A program made the translations under genes and the position numbers. The notes below the pieces were generated by a model, which saw nothing but the letters and a program-made list of their open reading frames with translations, searched no databases and was not told the origin of the DNA. From the NCBI GenBank assembly GCA_037903355.1, contig JBAJFE010000025.1, forward strand, positions 496,001 to 560,000: a stretch of 64,000 nucleotides of DNA. The letters are read 5' to 3'. The DNA is from Trichuris trichiura (lineage: Eukaryota > Nematoda > Enoplea > Trichinellida > Trichuridae). How positions within the stretch are numbered: position 1 is the first letter of the stretch; each line of letters begins with the position of its first letter. This document shows, piece by piece, positions 35,201 to 45,900 of this stretch.

Positions 35201-38200
35201 TCCAGGGCCCGTAAGCAGTACTTATGCCGAGTGCTGGAGACGTGCAACTGGAGTTTGTACAAACTGAAAAACAAAAAGTGCATAGGCAACGTGGCAGTGT
35301 ACCATAGAAAGCAGGTAAGGGAAATTGTGTCATATGAGCGTTTTCCTAAAACTTCTACGCAATTAGTCGCCAACGCCTGAAGCGCCAATCAAAGAGAAGC
35401 AAGCAACGTGAACAATCACTTCAACATTGCTCGGTCCGCTGTTGGCGGAGAAAAGACTCCACCAGTACATTGTCGCCGCAGGAACGACAATTCGACCATC
35501 ATGGAAGAGGAAGAAACGAGAAGAGGAAAACAGGACGGAGCCCAACTTTTGGGTTCGTTTAATTGATCCAAACGAAGCAGCTCACTTGTCGCAGAATTCA
35601 TTGCACGCGACACAACGCAGTTGCACCGGGTTGGTGTGATTCAAAAACTGAAGTCGCCATTCTTTCAACATTGAACCTTCTTGTATATGATTCATCTGCA
35701 AAATGAAAGCGTCGTTCAATAAAACGAAGCACCTGGATGGCACATTGAACAAAGAGAAGACACAATAGCATAGAAACGAGGGCGTTTCAACTGCTTTAAT
35801 GAACGATTCCAGTTAGCAATACGTTCATGGACAAATCTAGGCCGTGCCAAGGAGCCTCCGATTGTCACCTATTAACAGAAGGTCTTTAATCGCTTCTAAT
35901 CCGTTTTAATAGAGCGTCGTGGAAGCCACGCTCAAAACAGTTCTTTTTAAAGCCCACTTCTTAGACAGCACAAGCAAAAGCAAACGCCCCGGCAGAACTG
36001 GTCCCTCCGCAAAAGCATCATTGACTTCACTAATTCACTTTTATAATAATTTACTACACTCTTGGCAGATTGCTACGATAGGCATTTGGTACCACTGGCA
36101 GAAACAACAAAGACTGCGTACTTGTTCGGCAATGATACGATTTTATCAAAATCTCATCTACGGAAGAAACGATGAAGTCGGAGAAGTCATTCTTGATCAT
36201 CTTTCCAAGCAGTAAAGATAAGATTGCAACAGTTCCTTTTTTTATCTCTAACCAGTTAACGAAAATGAGTAGTTCCGTTAGGGGTTCACGAAACCAATAG
36301 GTATGTGACGTCACCGCGGAAGTAGCGGATTGTCTGCCCCTATCTCACAGGCTGTCTTTGGTGGCTGAATGGCGTCAAAGCGTTGCATGAATGTTCGCAG
36401 TTTGTTCATTGAAAAGCTAGTGGCAATGTTTGAAAGAAAGCGATAAAGAAAGCGATAGCACCATTTGCTGCGTAAAGGTTTTCAATCGGAAATTAGTTTC
36501 TACAATTTGTATGACGACAAGAGAAGTTGCTATGTCGTCCGATGCTCTCTTTTCAACAACGACAACGCTATAATGAGAAGCGCAGAAGTGCAACGGAAAT
36601 GCCATTTGTAAACTCCCATCTCTGTTACCTTTTTTCAGTCTTAACGCTTGGCGACGTGAAACCCTAACCTAATTGGGACAGCTAATGCACAAGCATGCCA
36701 TTCGGTACTACCTTGAGCCCGCTTTCGTTTTCATTTTTAGCGGAAATGACTTTCGAAAATTTCCCACTTCTGCAACGCAGCGAAAGTCAAAACTGGTGCT
36801 AGCAAAGTTAACAACGTATTTTGCACCAAAACATACTGCCTTGTAATTATCGAGCGGAAACCGGTACGACCAAATATACGTTAAGGTAAACAAAAGTCTG
36901 TAAATCTCACAGAAAACAAACAGAAAACATGTAGGTGACATTTTTAAAATTGCCGAGCTGTCAATCCATTCTTTAAAACAACCGGAGAGCCTACGCAATA
37001 TGGAGCGGAACAGTATCTCATGAAATTAATTGTTGCTGCAACAAAGCAGTCAGCCGGTAAGACAACGAATCTTTTGGCAGCGTTCAAATTTCAAAGACTT
37101 CGCTGTCTTACATGTTTGCTCCGGAAAACCTAAGGGGGTAAAGCATCAAGCTCTTTCTCTTAATTAAAAGTGTGGTGATAAGAAAAATAACAAATTCTTC
37201 TTAACAGAGAAATCTGGATGCTTATTTCTTCGACCGGTGAAACAGTGTTCTTGATGTTGCAGTTTTGTTCACGTAGAGAATCTATACGCCGTGCTGCTGG
37301 TAAAAGAATTGCGCGTTAAGATTTCACTTAACGATGTCTTTAAATTTTTTCTATCATCAAATTAAACTTAACGACTTCTTCTTGCTCTTCTAAAGCAGCG
37401 ACTAATCCGGCAAAGTAATTAAAAAGAACGAAAAGAGCAAGTAACAACAATGCTTATGGAAAATACCTAAAGCAGTCAGAAAAGCTTTTTGAAAATATTG
37501 TTATTAAGTTAACCTTTAACAAATATGTAAAATTCGTAGGAAAACAGCCGTAATGGAGATAGCTACTTGTGAGTGAAAAAAGTGTTTGACAGCAGAAAAA
37601 CCACTTATACCCGTAAATGGGAAAGATGGCACGCGCGCTTGTAGGATGTGCTTAACCCGCCGTGTGACTCACCAGTTGAAGTCTTTGCAAATGCTTTTCC
37701 GTTTTCATGTGCAGCGCAAAATTGGCCTTTAGCTGGGTTTTATACTTGCATAGATTGCATACATAGTTGCCGGCGAGGTGGGAAACATCAGAGTCATTTG
37801 CTTGCGTGCGGTCACTGGTCACATGTTTGGCTATCTCTTCGACCGATTCACAAGTGAAATCCAAGCAAATGCAGCACTGGAAAGGGCGCATCGCGCCGTC
37901 TAACTCAAAGAAAGCTGCCAAGGATTCAGGTTTTTCCACAAATTGGGTAACCATTTCGTTACCATCTTCGAACTCGTTAACCGTCGATTCTGTTGACATG
38001 CAAGGCTGGATATCGCTGCAAGCCGGCGGGGCGTTAGTCCAATCGAAAAGTTTAGCGGACATTCTATCCATTGTCAACCCGTTGCACTGTTCAAATGAAG
38101 CAGCATTCTGCTGACTTAGATGCACAGAATTTTGGGAATGCTTCTCGCTGGTCATATGTATACGCAGATTTCTGGCAATGCACGTTTCATAGTTGCATAT

Positions 38201-39921
38201 GTCGCATCGAAATATCGGTCCTTTTTTGATGGACGGCTGGCACGAAATGGTTGACAGGTGGTCATCTGAAAGCAAACGAACCGTTGCGTAAAAGCGGGGA
38301 AACATTGTGCTCTACGTTTGGGCACAATCAGCATTGACTTACCACCTGTTACAGAACCCGGAGCCGCAGGTAAGCAAGGCGGCGATTTGCAAGGTACAAT
38401 GCCGACAATGGCTGCAACATGCGAAGCGTTCGAATCAGCTTCCCTTCCGGAAAGAAACTGCGCCTGTTGCAATTCTTGAGCATTGTTCAAATGCTTATCA
38501 GATTGCATATGTATTGCCAAGTTTCCTTTGGTGGTCGTTGAATAACGGCATATATCGCAGCGATACGGCTTATATCCGCAGATGTAATTTTCACCTCTGG
38601 CCAGACGAGGATGCGGTTGACTGGTTAAGCAATATACGCAGCTGACTTCGTTGTCCGAATGCTTTTCTTTCATATGAATTTCAAGAGTTTCATGATATTT
38701 GTAATGCCAGTTGCACTTTGGACATTTCAGCGTTTTCGCGGAGTTTCGAGACTGTGCTAGCATACTGCAAGACGGTGCAGGTTGAATAGCTCCTAAACTG
38801 GTAGATGCCACGGCGTACGGAGAGTAAGGCGAAGAAACAGTAGTCGTTGAGGAATGTTCAGGGGAAACGGAACTTGTCGCAGCGTCGCAGCGTTTGAATG
38901 CAAAGCCTGCCTGGCCGTTAGAGATCCGAAATGTTTTCCATGCAATTGCCTGTTCACACCCTTTTTCGCGGTCATTTTTAGACCTGACTAATGGGATTTC
39001 GGCTGCAACAACACTACTGGGCTTTGGCTCGTTTTTGTTCACTGTGTTTTCATCGTCACTTTTGGCAAGTTCATTTTCGCATCTCGACCAGGGAACATCT
39101 TCCATGCGCAGTAGCAGTGCCCTTCCGCCGTTCTCAAAGTCAGGTAGTAGAACAGCTGACGCCGAAAGACCCATAAATAAACTTCGTTCTTCTCCCTCGT
39201 CTATCTTGTGTAAAGTAGAGCAATGGTCAAGGAAACAGGGTGCCCTGAGGAACCGGAGCTTGCAGAGCAAACAGAGGAAAAGACACTGATCAACTGATTC
39301 GCATGCCGGATACTTGCAAGCGTTACTCATCTTCTCCAATGGTTCCAGCTTGAAATGCCTACGTTCTTGCAGCTCGTAGCTATCTCCAGACGTTGCTTGC
39401 GCTAGGGCCCATTTCCAGTGCCGGAGATAGGTTATGGGTCCGGTGGGCAAGCTACCGATCGTTTCGGTGGATAATGTAAGCGCTGCTTGCTGAGCAAGAT
39501 TTTTCTCAAAGTTCCCGTTTCCACTTTTGCTAGAGGAATCTTCGCAACATTCAAAAACATACGCTACTCTGCTGTCGCTGTTGTAGCCAATCCATCCCAA
39601 GATGGCATGCGATTTCGTATTACCTAAATCAAAATCGTCTCTTTCTCCTGCACTTGACGGAGAAGCTGGTTCGGTCGAAATGGCCCCGTTGTACGGAGAT
39701 TCTATCTTTGTTAAAGCAGGCGTGTAAGTATCAGCTCTTGATTGCTTACACATCACATTCTGATTTAACGTACAATTCGTTGACCAAGTAGTTGATATGC
39801 TATCTCTTTCGTTCACTGCTTCGCTTATTACGGGCAACTGTTGTCCGGTGAATATTGCAGGGTCGGTATAAGGGCAACCTTCATTCTGACGGCTACCAGC
39901 CGTCGCTGCCATAGGTAACAT
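11186..39921 (-). CDS. zfh-2: Zinc finger homeobox protein (ZFHX3/ZFHX4/zfh-2 family), whole gene, 13 coding exons
   Basis: Coding exons in order: 38343-39921, 37673-38265, 35586-35695, 35058-35263, 33580-33768, 23868-24047, 22650-22792, 17329-17503, 15896-17272, 12026-15835, 11755-11975, 11518-11673, 11186-11239. They total 8793 bases (2930 residues plus stop), in phase at all 12 junctions. Length is close to fly zfh-2 (about 3000) and below ZFHX3 (about 3700). Zinc fingers lie at roughly 217, 400, 455, 547, 696, 754, 818, 986, 1066, 1103, 1140, 1263, 1307, 1423, 1640, 2194, 2271, 2400, 2668, 2866 and 2902. Homeodomains are at 1850-1909, 2114-2173, 2329-2388 and 2583-2642. Polyglutamine is at 1835-1849 and PLDLS at 2502-2506. 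Order and spacing match vertebrate ZFHX3. These are large nuclear factors in neuronal, muscle and patterning programmes. The start is the first ATG after an in-frame stop, directly after a splice acceptor. Confidence 0.96.
11518..11673 (-). CDS. zfh-2: zfh-2 coding exon 12
   Basis: Acceptor TTTTCAG|GTC, donor CAG|GTATGAA. Fifty-two codons with a C2HC finger ([10 protein letters not shown]...CHKRLFC) and the Cys pair of the last finger ([14 protein letters not shown]). Confidence 0.92.
11755..11975 (-). CDS. zfh-2: zfh-2 coding exon 11
   Basis: Acceptor TTTTTTTGTAG|GA, donor GAG|GTTAGC. Encodes residues 2788-2861 with [20 protein letters not shown], a segment of the type found near the C-terminus of ZFHX proteins. 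Confidence 0.9.
12026..15835 (-). CDS. zfh-2: zfh-2 coding exon 10 (four homeodomains, five fingers)
   Basis: Residues 1518-2788, 3810 bases. Order: finger ~1640, polyglutamine 1835-1849, homeodomain 1 (14661-14840), homeodomain 2 (13869-14048), C2HC finger ~2194, finger ~2271, homeodomain 3 (13224-13403), finger ~2400, PLDLS 2502-2506, homeodomain 4 (12462-12641), finger ~2668. Each homeodomain keeps the W-F/Y-x-N core of helix 3: KHWFRN, VVWFQN, QVWYQN, QVWFQN. The donor is GCTG|GTAGGAA; reading past it meets a stop inside the 50-base intron. Confidence 0.96.
14841..14885 (-). repeat. zfh-2: Polyglutamine-coding CAG/CAA repeat in zfh-2
   Basis: Fifteen codons, 13 of them Gln, directly before homeodomain 1. 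Codons mix CAG and CAA with one Arg and one His. ZFHX3 also has glutamine tracts. Confidence 0.95.
15896..17272 (-). CDS. zfh-2: zfh-2 coding exon 9 (six zinc fingers)
   Basis: Residues 1059-1518. Fingers start near 1066 (FSCPCC), 1103 (YMCWWRGC, a C-x4-C type as in ZFHX3 CWKKGC), 1140, 1263, 1307 ([20 protein letters not shown], nearly invariant in the family) and 1423. An acidic Ser-rich stretch separates the third and fourth. Flanking introns are 56 and 60 bases. Confidence 0.95.
17329..17503 (-). CDS. zfh-2: zfh-2 coding exon 8
   Basis: Acceptor TTTCTTAG|GTG, donor ACCA|GTAAGC. Begins [13 protein letters not shown], completing the finger from exon 7 and the following helix (ZFHX3: LHSVAPDCVEKLI). 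The remainder is Ser/Thr-rich. Confidence 0.9.
17504..22649 (-). other. zfh-2 intron 7 (5146 bases)
   Basis: AT-rich, bounded by TAT|GTAAGTG and TTTCTTAG|GTG. Short open frames on both strands have no recognisable similarity. No repeat or RNA gene is seen. Confidence 0.85.
22650..22792 (-). CDS. zfh-2: zfh-2 coding exon 7 (first part of a split finger)
   Basis: Acceptor TTGTTTAG|TA, donor TAT|GTAAGTG. Ends [20 protein letters not shown]; the second His is the second residue of exon 8. It matches the ZFHX3 finger RCPLCQDMLNNKIHLQLHL. Confidence 0.92.
22793..23867 (-). other. zfh-2 intron 6 (1075 bases)
   Basis: Contains a plus-strand open frame of 118 codons (23355-23711) with no recognised domain, in a less AT-rich stretch. 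I do not call it a gene. Confidence 0.8.
23868..24047 (-). CDS. zfh-2: zfh-2 coding exon 6 (linker)
   Basis: Acceptor TTTCTCAG|AC, donor TCAG|GTATAAT. Residues 893-953 are Ser/Thr/Asp-rich with no finger. It is supported by splice sites and frame with both neighbours, not by homology. The homologous region of ZFHX3 holds a finger that is absent here. Confidence 0.78.
25541..25582. repeat. AAG-rich simple repeat in zfh-2 intron 5
   Basis: Mostly AAG units with a few substitutions. It creates a lysine-rich open frame that is an artefact of the repeat. Confidence 0.9.
31891..31920. repeat. GTGA/GA/GAAA simple repeat in zfh-2 intron 5
   Basis: GTGTGAGTGAGAGAGAGAAA followed by GAAA units. Confidence 0.9.
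33121..33155. repeat. (CTA)n microsatellite in zfh-2 intron 5
   Basis: Runs of CTA with ATT and CCA variants over about 35 bases, 450 bases from exon 5. Confidence 0.95.
33580..33768 (-). CDS. zfh-2: zfh-2 coding exon 5
   Basis: Acceptor GGTTTCAG|GA, donor AATG|GTAAGCG. Begins GHLLSVDH, giving the two His of the exon 4/5 finger at the expected spacing. The rest (to residue 893) is acidic and polar without a domain. Confidence 0.9.
33769..35057 (-). other. zfh-2 intron 4 (1289 bases)
   Basis: Bounded by TTTG|GTAATGA and GGTTTCAG|GA. It contains the 123-base inverted repeat listed separately. Confidence 0.85.
34088..34340. repeat. Long inverted repeat with 123-base arms
   Basis: Left arm 34088-34210, right arm 34218-34340, separated by 7 bases (TACCGTG). 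I count five mismatches over 123 positions. Sequence outside the arms does not match. Transcribed from either strand, it would fold into a hairpin of about 120 base pairs. Confidence 0.97.
35058..35263 (-). CDS. zfh-2: zfh-2 coding exon 4 (end of one finger, start of the next)
   Basis: Acceptor GTTTTTCAG|T, donor TTTG|GTAATGA. Starts [13 protein letters not shown], completing C-x2-C-x12-H-x5-H with exon 3. Ends [17 protein letters not shown], whose His pair lies in exon 5. Confidence 0.92.
35264..35585 (-). other. zfh-2 intron 3 (322 bases)
   Basis: Splits a zinc finger between exons 3 and 4. Nothing else is seen in it. Confidence 0.88.
35586..35695 (-). CDS. zfh-2: zfh-2 coding exon 3 (first half of a split finger)
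   Basis: Acceptor TTTTGCAG|ATG, donor AA|GTGAGC. Encodes [15 protein letters not shown] and [13 protein letters not shown]. It aligns with the ZFHX3 segment HIKEGGKANEWRL...NPVHLKCNAC and supplies the two Cys of a finger completed in exon 4. Confidence 0.93.
35696..37672 (-). other. zfh-2 intron 2 (1977 bases)
   Basis: Bounded by CTG|GTGAGTC and TTTTGCAG|ATG. No coding, repeat or RNA signal is recognised. Confidence 0.85.
37673..38265 (-). CDS. zfh-2: zfh-2 coding exon 2
   Basis: Residues 527-724. Good C2H2 fingers at about 547 (FRCDICNYE) and 696 ([10 protein letters not shown]). Between them, at about 657, lies a degenerate finger ([10 protein letters not shown]) whose final His is replaced by Arg-Thr. 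Acceptor GCTTTCAG|AT, donor CTG|GTGAGTC, phase 0. Confidence 0.94.
38343..39921 (-). CDS. zfh-2: zfh-2 coding exon 1
   Basis: Residues 1-526. Fingers at 217-238, 400-421 and 455-477. Residues 400-480 carry the family signature [20 protein letters not shown], then [10 protein letters not shown], then [15 protein letters not shown], almost identical to ZFHX3. The ATG directly follows TTTCAG. The donor is GTG|GTAAGTC, with an alternative GTGGTAAG three bases earlier. Confidence 0.93.
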
Positions 39922-39927
39922 CTGAAA
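39922..39927 (-). other. 3' splice acceptor (possibly trans-splice) directly before the zfh-2 start codon
   Basis: CCATTTCAG runs straight into the first ATG of zfh-2. Either an upstream non-coding exon is joined here or a spliced leader is added, as happens in nematodes. Confidence 0.5.
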
Positions 39928-42900
39928 TGGAAGGCAGTTGCTGCTAGATTGACAGTCGACTTGTCTTAAATAAGCTCATCGTGGGTTTATTGTCACTGGT
40001 ACTACTTCAAAAAGTTCTGACTCAACTTGAGTCTTTCAGCTGTTGACCGGTGCGACGTTCATACCCAGACAGGAAAGAAGTGAGTATTTGGGATCACGAG
40101 AAGAGCGGTTAACAAGGCCACAGAGCAATTAACGCTAGCGTCTGACATTCATACACTGAAAGCCGCTTTGAGGTCATTCAGGGTCACCTTGGTTTAATTT
40201 CCAACCTTACGGCGGTCAAGTCGAGCTTTTGTTTACAGTATGTCGTTGTGACGGTGGCTCAGCTCAGCTTGGCTCTCCCATTTCTCACAAGGAAACTCGG
40301 CTGCTGCCCTTATTTCTAATACCAAGGAACGGCGACGAATCGATAGAACAAACAAAAGTGCAAGGAATGCAACGGGTCATTCCAATGGCAGGACAATTGA
40401 CATAATTGACGACGACTAATGTTCACAAACTGATTGCTATTTGTGACGGGTCAGTTATCCTGCGTTGAGTCGAAGGACGTGCCGCGCAAAAACTGATACT
40501 GCTGAAAGCATTATGTAGCAGCGTTGAGGACGAACCCGCCTCAAAAGGAAAGTATGACCGTTCATCAAAGGCGCCATTTTATTTCTGAATTCTAGTTCGA
40601 ATTAGCCAGCGGACAGTGAGGAAACATATATGTGGGTTACATGGACAATTCTGTCAAAATGTACGCTGCAAGAAAAGGCGGCGACCAGTCATCGTTTACT
40701 ACCCTTTTAAACGCGGCTCCCGTTCATCCACCTTTTAGAAGCAGTTAACCGTCTGCGTATCAACAACTTCTGAAGACAGTCTGAATCATCTGGGATTGAT
40801 AAGTCTGAAATGTTTTAAATACAGTTGCCGTATTTGGCTTACTGGACTGTTAATGCTTAGCTAACACGGAAAGATAAGGTTGTTGCAGAAAGAGGGGTTT
40901 ACGCTGTAAAATAATAAAGACGCGGAGAGAAGTGTAAGCCAACTGTTTCTACAGCAGCTGAATTGGATTGCATTTCTGACTCACTAAGATGCTTGCTGAA
41001 CCATTTTCAATCGTCTATTGATTATCAGAATTCCCGCTAGCATGACAGCACATTATTTTCAGGAAGACTTAACTTGTGCACTGTTCGTATGCTAATGTTT
41101 TGCGAGAAAAGCTTATAATTACATTCAAATGATGCACATCTACTTTTAGTTTTAATTCATTGGAAATATGGCTAGTAAGTGTTAAAAAAATAGGTTAACA
41201 GCTATAAGAGCAAATGTACTACTTCTGAAACCCTTAGTACCAAACTTAACGACTATGGAGAATGAAAGAAATTATTTTCGCATGTTTACAAATGAAATGA
41301 CTACCTTCAGGAGGAAACCTCAGCGCGATTCAGGTCTACGCTAGCCAGTTATCAGTGAGTCGATTTAAAAAAATCAGGCAAGGATGGGTGAAAAAACAAT
41401 CTCAGCCTTATCAGGTGTCGGAAAGGAGGAGGAGCGACTACTGTGTCACATGAAGCAGTACTTGTTTTAGTTGAGAACAAAGGAACTTTTCCCGTGCTAT
41501 TACCGGAGGCCACACTGCTTGACGAAGTGCAATGAGTGGATCCGGTCTATGAGACAGCGAACTTGTCTGGCTAGTCGACTGACTGCTCGCTGATTTCAAA
41601 ACTGAAGCAAACTCTACCTGTCAACAAAGAACAAAAGAACACAACAATGAATGCAAAAAAAGCAGATATGAAAGGGAGAACTAGACATTGCACTTGACAT
41701 GAAAAGCGAAAGAACATTGAATTCAGACGCGGCGAACAGAACCACGCAAGCCAAACAGCACGGCTAACAATCCCATCTGAATGCCAAAACGTCTAAATAG
41801 GAGCAAAAATAGCTAAAGGTTCCTTCCTCTCGACCAAGTACAAATATACTCAAACATGCTTTATTTTTAAAAAGTTAGGACCAATCAACGCACACCTACC
41901 GGTTAATAAAGTTGGTATCGACAGGATTAAGATGGAAAGTCCATAAGCTTTACACATGAACGCTCAAACTGAATAATTCTATTCAGTCTGATTAAAAAGG
42001 GGTTTTTGGTAACGAGATTTGCTATACTACCGATGCAGCAGGCAACTGCAAAAAAAAATTAAGCGCAAATGGATAGACATGCAGCCTTCAAGTCACTGCT
42101 ACTCCTTCGCCTGAGCTTAACGTCATAATGCCGTCTAACGCAATAAATGGCCAAGAAAGAATTGCTATGTTAGCAATAGCAAAGCCTTAAAAGAGCGTGT
42201 GGCAAAAAGATATTGCTTCTTAGGCTATCATTAAACAATGCAACGTTGAAAGACAGATATCCACTAGAAAAACAACCATGCAGCTTTGCTCCTTCCACAG
42301 GGAAGCCTGCGACAAGAAGTTTTATTTATTGCTTTAAGTAACTTACAGCTTTAGCCGGGAGGAGTAACTGTTGCTTACATTTAACAGATAGAAGACGATT
42401 TGCAAAGCACGGAAAGTTAGAACAGCAGCAGGTGAACATTAGCAAATTTCCATCCCGCAGTTCTTGTTTGGTGCTGTATTTCTTTCAGGGAAAAAGGGAA
42501 AACTCCTTCCTCGTGTGGTCACGAAACTGCTTTAAAATTTCGAGCAAAAGAGCTCGTAACCGATAGCAGTCGTCGTAATAAGCGAGGAAAATCCTGCTTC
42601 GCTTATTCGTTGGATGCTAACTGCCCATATTCAGTCAGTTAGAAAATATCGCTATTTCGAACTGCCAAACCCGCATTATTTTGTCGCTATTGTCTACAAA
42701 ATGGCCACTGCCATCGAATGAAATGGGAAAAAAATTGTGAGCGCATCTAATTAGCCGGATGTAAAAACCTGCCCTCATTTGGCAAATAACAATTCCTGCA
42801 TGCAATAAATAGCAAAGCTTGCTCTTTCTCACTTCGTCGATTCAAATAGCTCCTTATTTACGCCAACCACAGCAGCGTTGTGTCGCAATCCGTTGGCAAC

Positions 42901-45900
42901 TGCTATGTCTAACAGTGGATATAAATTTTACTTAAATCGCAATTAAGTTGCATCGACAATTAGATTTTCCTAGAATCTGCAAAGAAAACTGTTGCCCACA
43001 AGTCGCAGCCATAAAGGCGCTAGCGGCTGCGTACTGTTAGGGTATGCGCTTTTCGACATAATGATAAGAGCACACCAGGCTACGTTAATGGCTGTACATT
43101 ACCTTAGCAACGGATATGAATGCAGCGTGAGAGCAAGGCGAAGAAGAAAATTCAGATAATCATAATAGCATATGACAATTCAGCAGAAAGATGGCAAAAA
43201 TTAAGTAGAGAAAATGAGTAATCACCACCTGAAGGTAATGTTGATTGCAATAGCAGAAACGATGAGTGCAAGTAAACCAGTGTCTCCGGAGGGAAAAAGA
43301 GAATTGCCGTAGCACATCGAGTTTATTACTGCGTCTCGAGAAACTGGTCACCTTTCTTATAAATGGGAAAAGAACAAACCTGGAAGCTGACTTTGCCTCA
43401 AAACGCAATTGCCGTTTCGTGCGAGCCGATCGAAGGAAGCAATGTTTCTGTGCACAGCCGTTTGCAGCGAAATTGCAATATGCCGCAAATGAAAGAATGC
43501 GGGGAATGAGAACACTGATAAGGCAGGACTCTAATTGCTCAGTGCCTAATCGTCGAGCAATAATTATGTAATTGGATAAAACGAATGGCGAACGACCACG
43601 TTGTAGGCCCGACTTAAGAGTGGTCTGTCATTAGTGCATGTATAATTCGGTCGGTTGCGCTTAGTAAACTGCCAGATCATTAGAAAGTTTTGATTAATAA
43701 TTAAAATTATCAAATTACGGAATATAATTTCACTACTCGCCTCACCACTTCGTCATCAGCCGTTATCAAGCCGGCGGAGTACGAAGCGCCCAATGGCGTG
43801 CGCGCTGGATAAACCCTCAATAGAATTTGAATCGGTAAAATTTTGAATACATTCCTAATTCCATATTGAAGGACAAGAGCAAGCGACATCAACGATCGTG
43901 AAATGCACCAGAGAGGAGATGATGTAGATGAGTTTAGTGTTGATTATGAAGGAGTAAGCAGGAAGAAAAAATCACCATCGTCTCAATTGCTGGCTTGGAT
44001 TCTTTAGCAGTGGTTATGGAAATCAAGCGAAGTTCCACTTTTATTAAGTGCGCGTGTTCCCACTGTAAGTAACCATCTTTGAGCTCCCTTACTTCACAGA
44101 AAAAGAAAAGAGTTATTAGGGTTAACGTGATCGGCTTAAGGCTACTTGGATATCAGTTAAACAAGCAAAACGCTGAAGTGTTCTGTATTAAAATATACTT
44201 GCATTCTTTTCTCATGCAGACATGTTCTACAATTCGTAACATTTCACTGATGGAGTTTTTAAGACTGGCTTTGTCCTACCCGCAGCGTCTATATCCTTTC
44301 CATCCCATTACAACCTCCTGTTTCCGTAAAGATCTCTCTATGCAGCTGTTGAGAAAGATCTTATTTCCCATACAATTAAAATCTGCCTAATACGTGTACA
44401 TAATCAGGTTGAGCGGATAAATGGGTCGAAGAAACTTTTGAAGCTGGCTTTCAAAAACGCGCAGCAACGTACGCAAATGAAGTGACCTTCAAATTAGTAA
44501 TTCAACAATGTTTCCGTCCGACAAAACTGTTTCTACATTGAAATTATTGCAAGAAAAAGCGGTCGCCTTGTTTTGACCTCTCGAATGCATGATCCTTTAG
44601 GCGAAATTATAAACGTTGTAATGCTAAACTGGTTGGCAAAGTCTGCAAGGGTGGTGACTTTTTTACTGAGGTAGCTACGGGTCCGTAGCACCAGAAATGA
44701 GGACAATGACGGAAAGGAGCGAGACGAAAAGGAAAGCAGGCTAATAGACAAAATAATTCCATTCGGCAAGCATAGACCCCCGCCATGTAATCACTTCGGG
44801 AAGGCGATAATCCAAACGCGACCTCAGTCTGCTCATACACGTTAATTACGGCAGTAACAGGGAACAATAGTTTGCTACTTGACTAAAAGACAGGTACAAC
44901 CATTCCACATTGTTCTGATGAACCCGCGCGTTGAGACCAATGCCCTATATAATTTTTGAACTACGCAACTTGCTGTCAACATTTTTATAACAATAGATTT
45001 CCTTAAAAAGAAAGCGATAAGATTGAAAATTTTTAGCAGAAACCATGTTGGGTTGACCTTATGATTTTAATGTTGAAAAGAGACCGCCTTAGGTAACCTT
45101 TCTCTGAAAACGAGGTTCCCACCGTGAAGCCACGGATAGAACTTTATTCCATTAAATATAGAACCCATGTCTAATCGATTCCGTGTGCATATTCTATAGT
45201 TGTTAGTTAGTCATTTCAGTCTTATACTTTCAGAGCAGCAGCATTTCGAACTACTCAATTCGCTTAACAGACTGATAAAAACATACATGTGAAACATTTC
45301 AGACGAACAGGTCAATAAAGGACGAATACTTTCATGAGCAAATATTAATATATGCCTGGACGTGAAGCAAGGACTGTAGCGCCCTGTGAAGCACCTGTTC
45401 TTAAGCAGCTGAGGAGACAAAATCTCACTGAATAGTTTATCCAGTGATTTAGGCGCAGACTTCTGACTTTCAGTAGCACTTGCATTGTTTTTAAAGAAAA
45501 TTAGCTTATTTGTTGCGCTTGCACATTTTCTTCAAGCTACTTCGCAGGAATATCGTTCAAACTGTAAGAATCAGAGGTTACTAACCGCCAGTGGTGCGCA
45601 GGATTTTCGAAGGACCGCCGAAGTAATGTAAGGCAGTGAAGAACTGTATTTGCTACTTTACGGAGCAACAGCTTAGGTGCTGGAAAGAGGAGATAATAAC
45701 GCTTGAACACGATGTTTAAAAGCTGAAACAATTTGGTCTTCTGTAATCCTATCTCGATACAGCTTTCTCGAGCTGCAAATGAACTGTACATTTCGTATTT
45801 CTACCCAGTGGATTTCTACAAGTGTACAGGCAAGGACTTCAATAATAGCTTGAAAAATAGCATTTGTTACAACTGTGGGAATTTTGAACGGTCGATCGTA

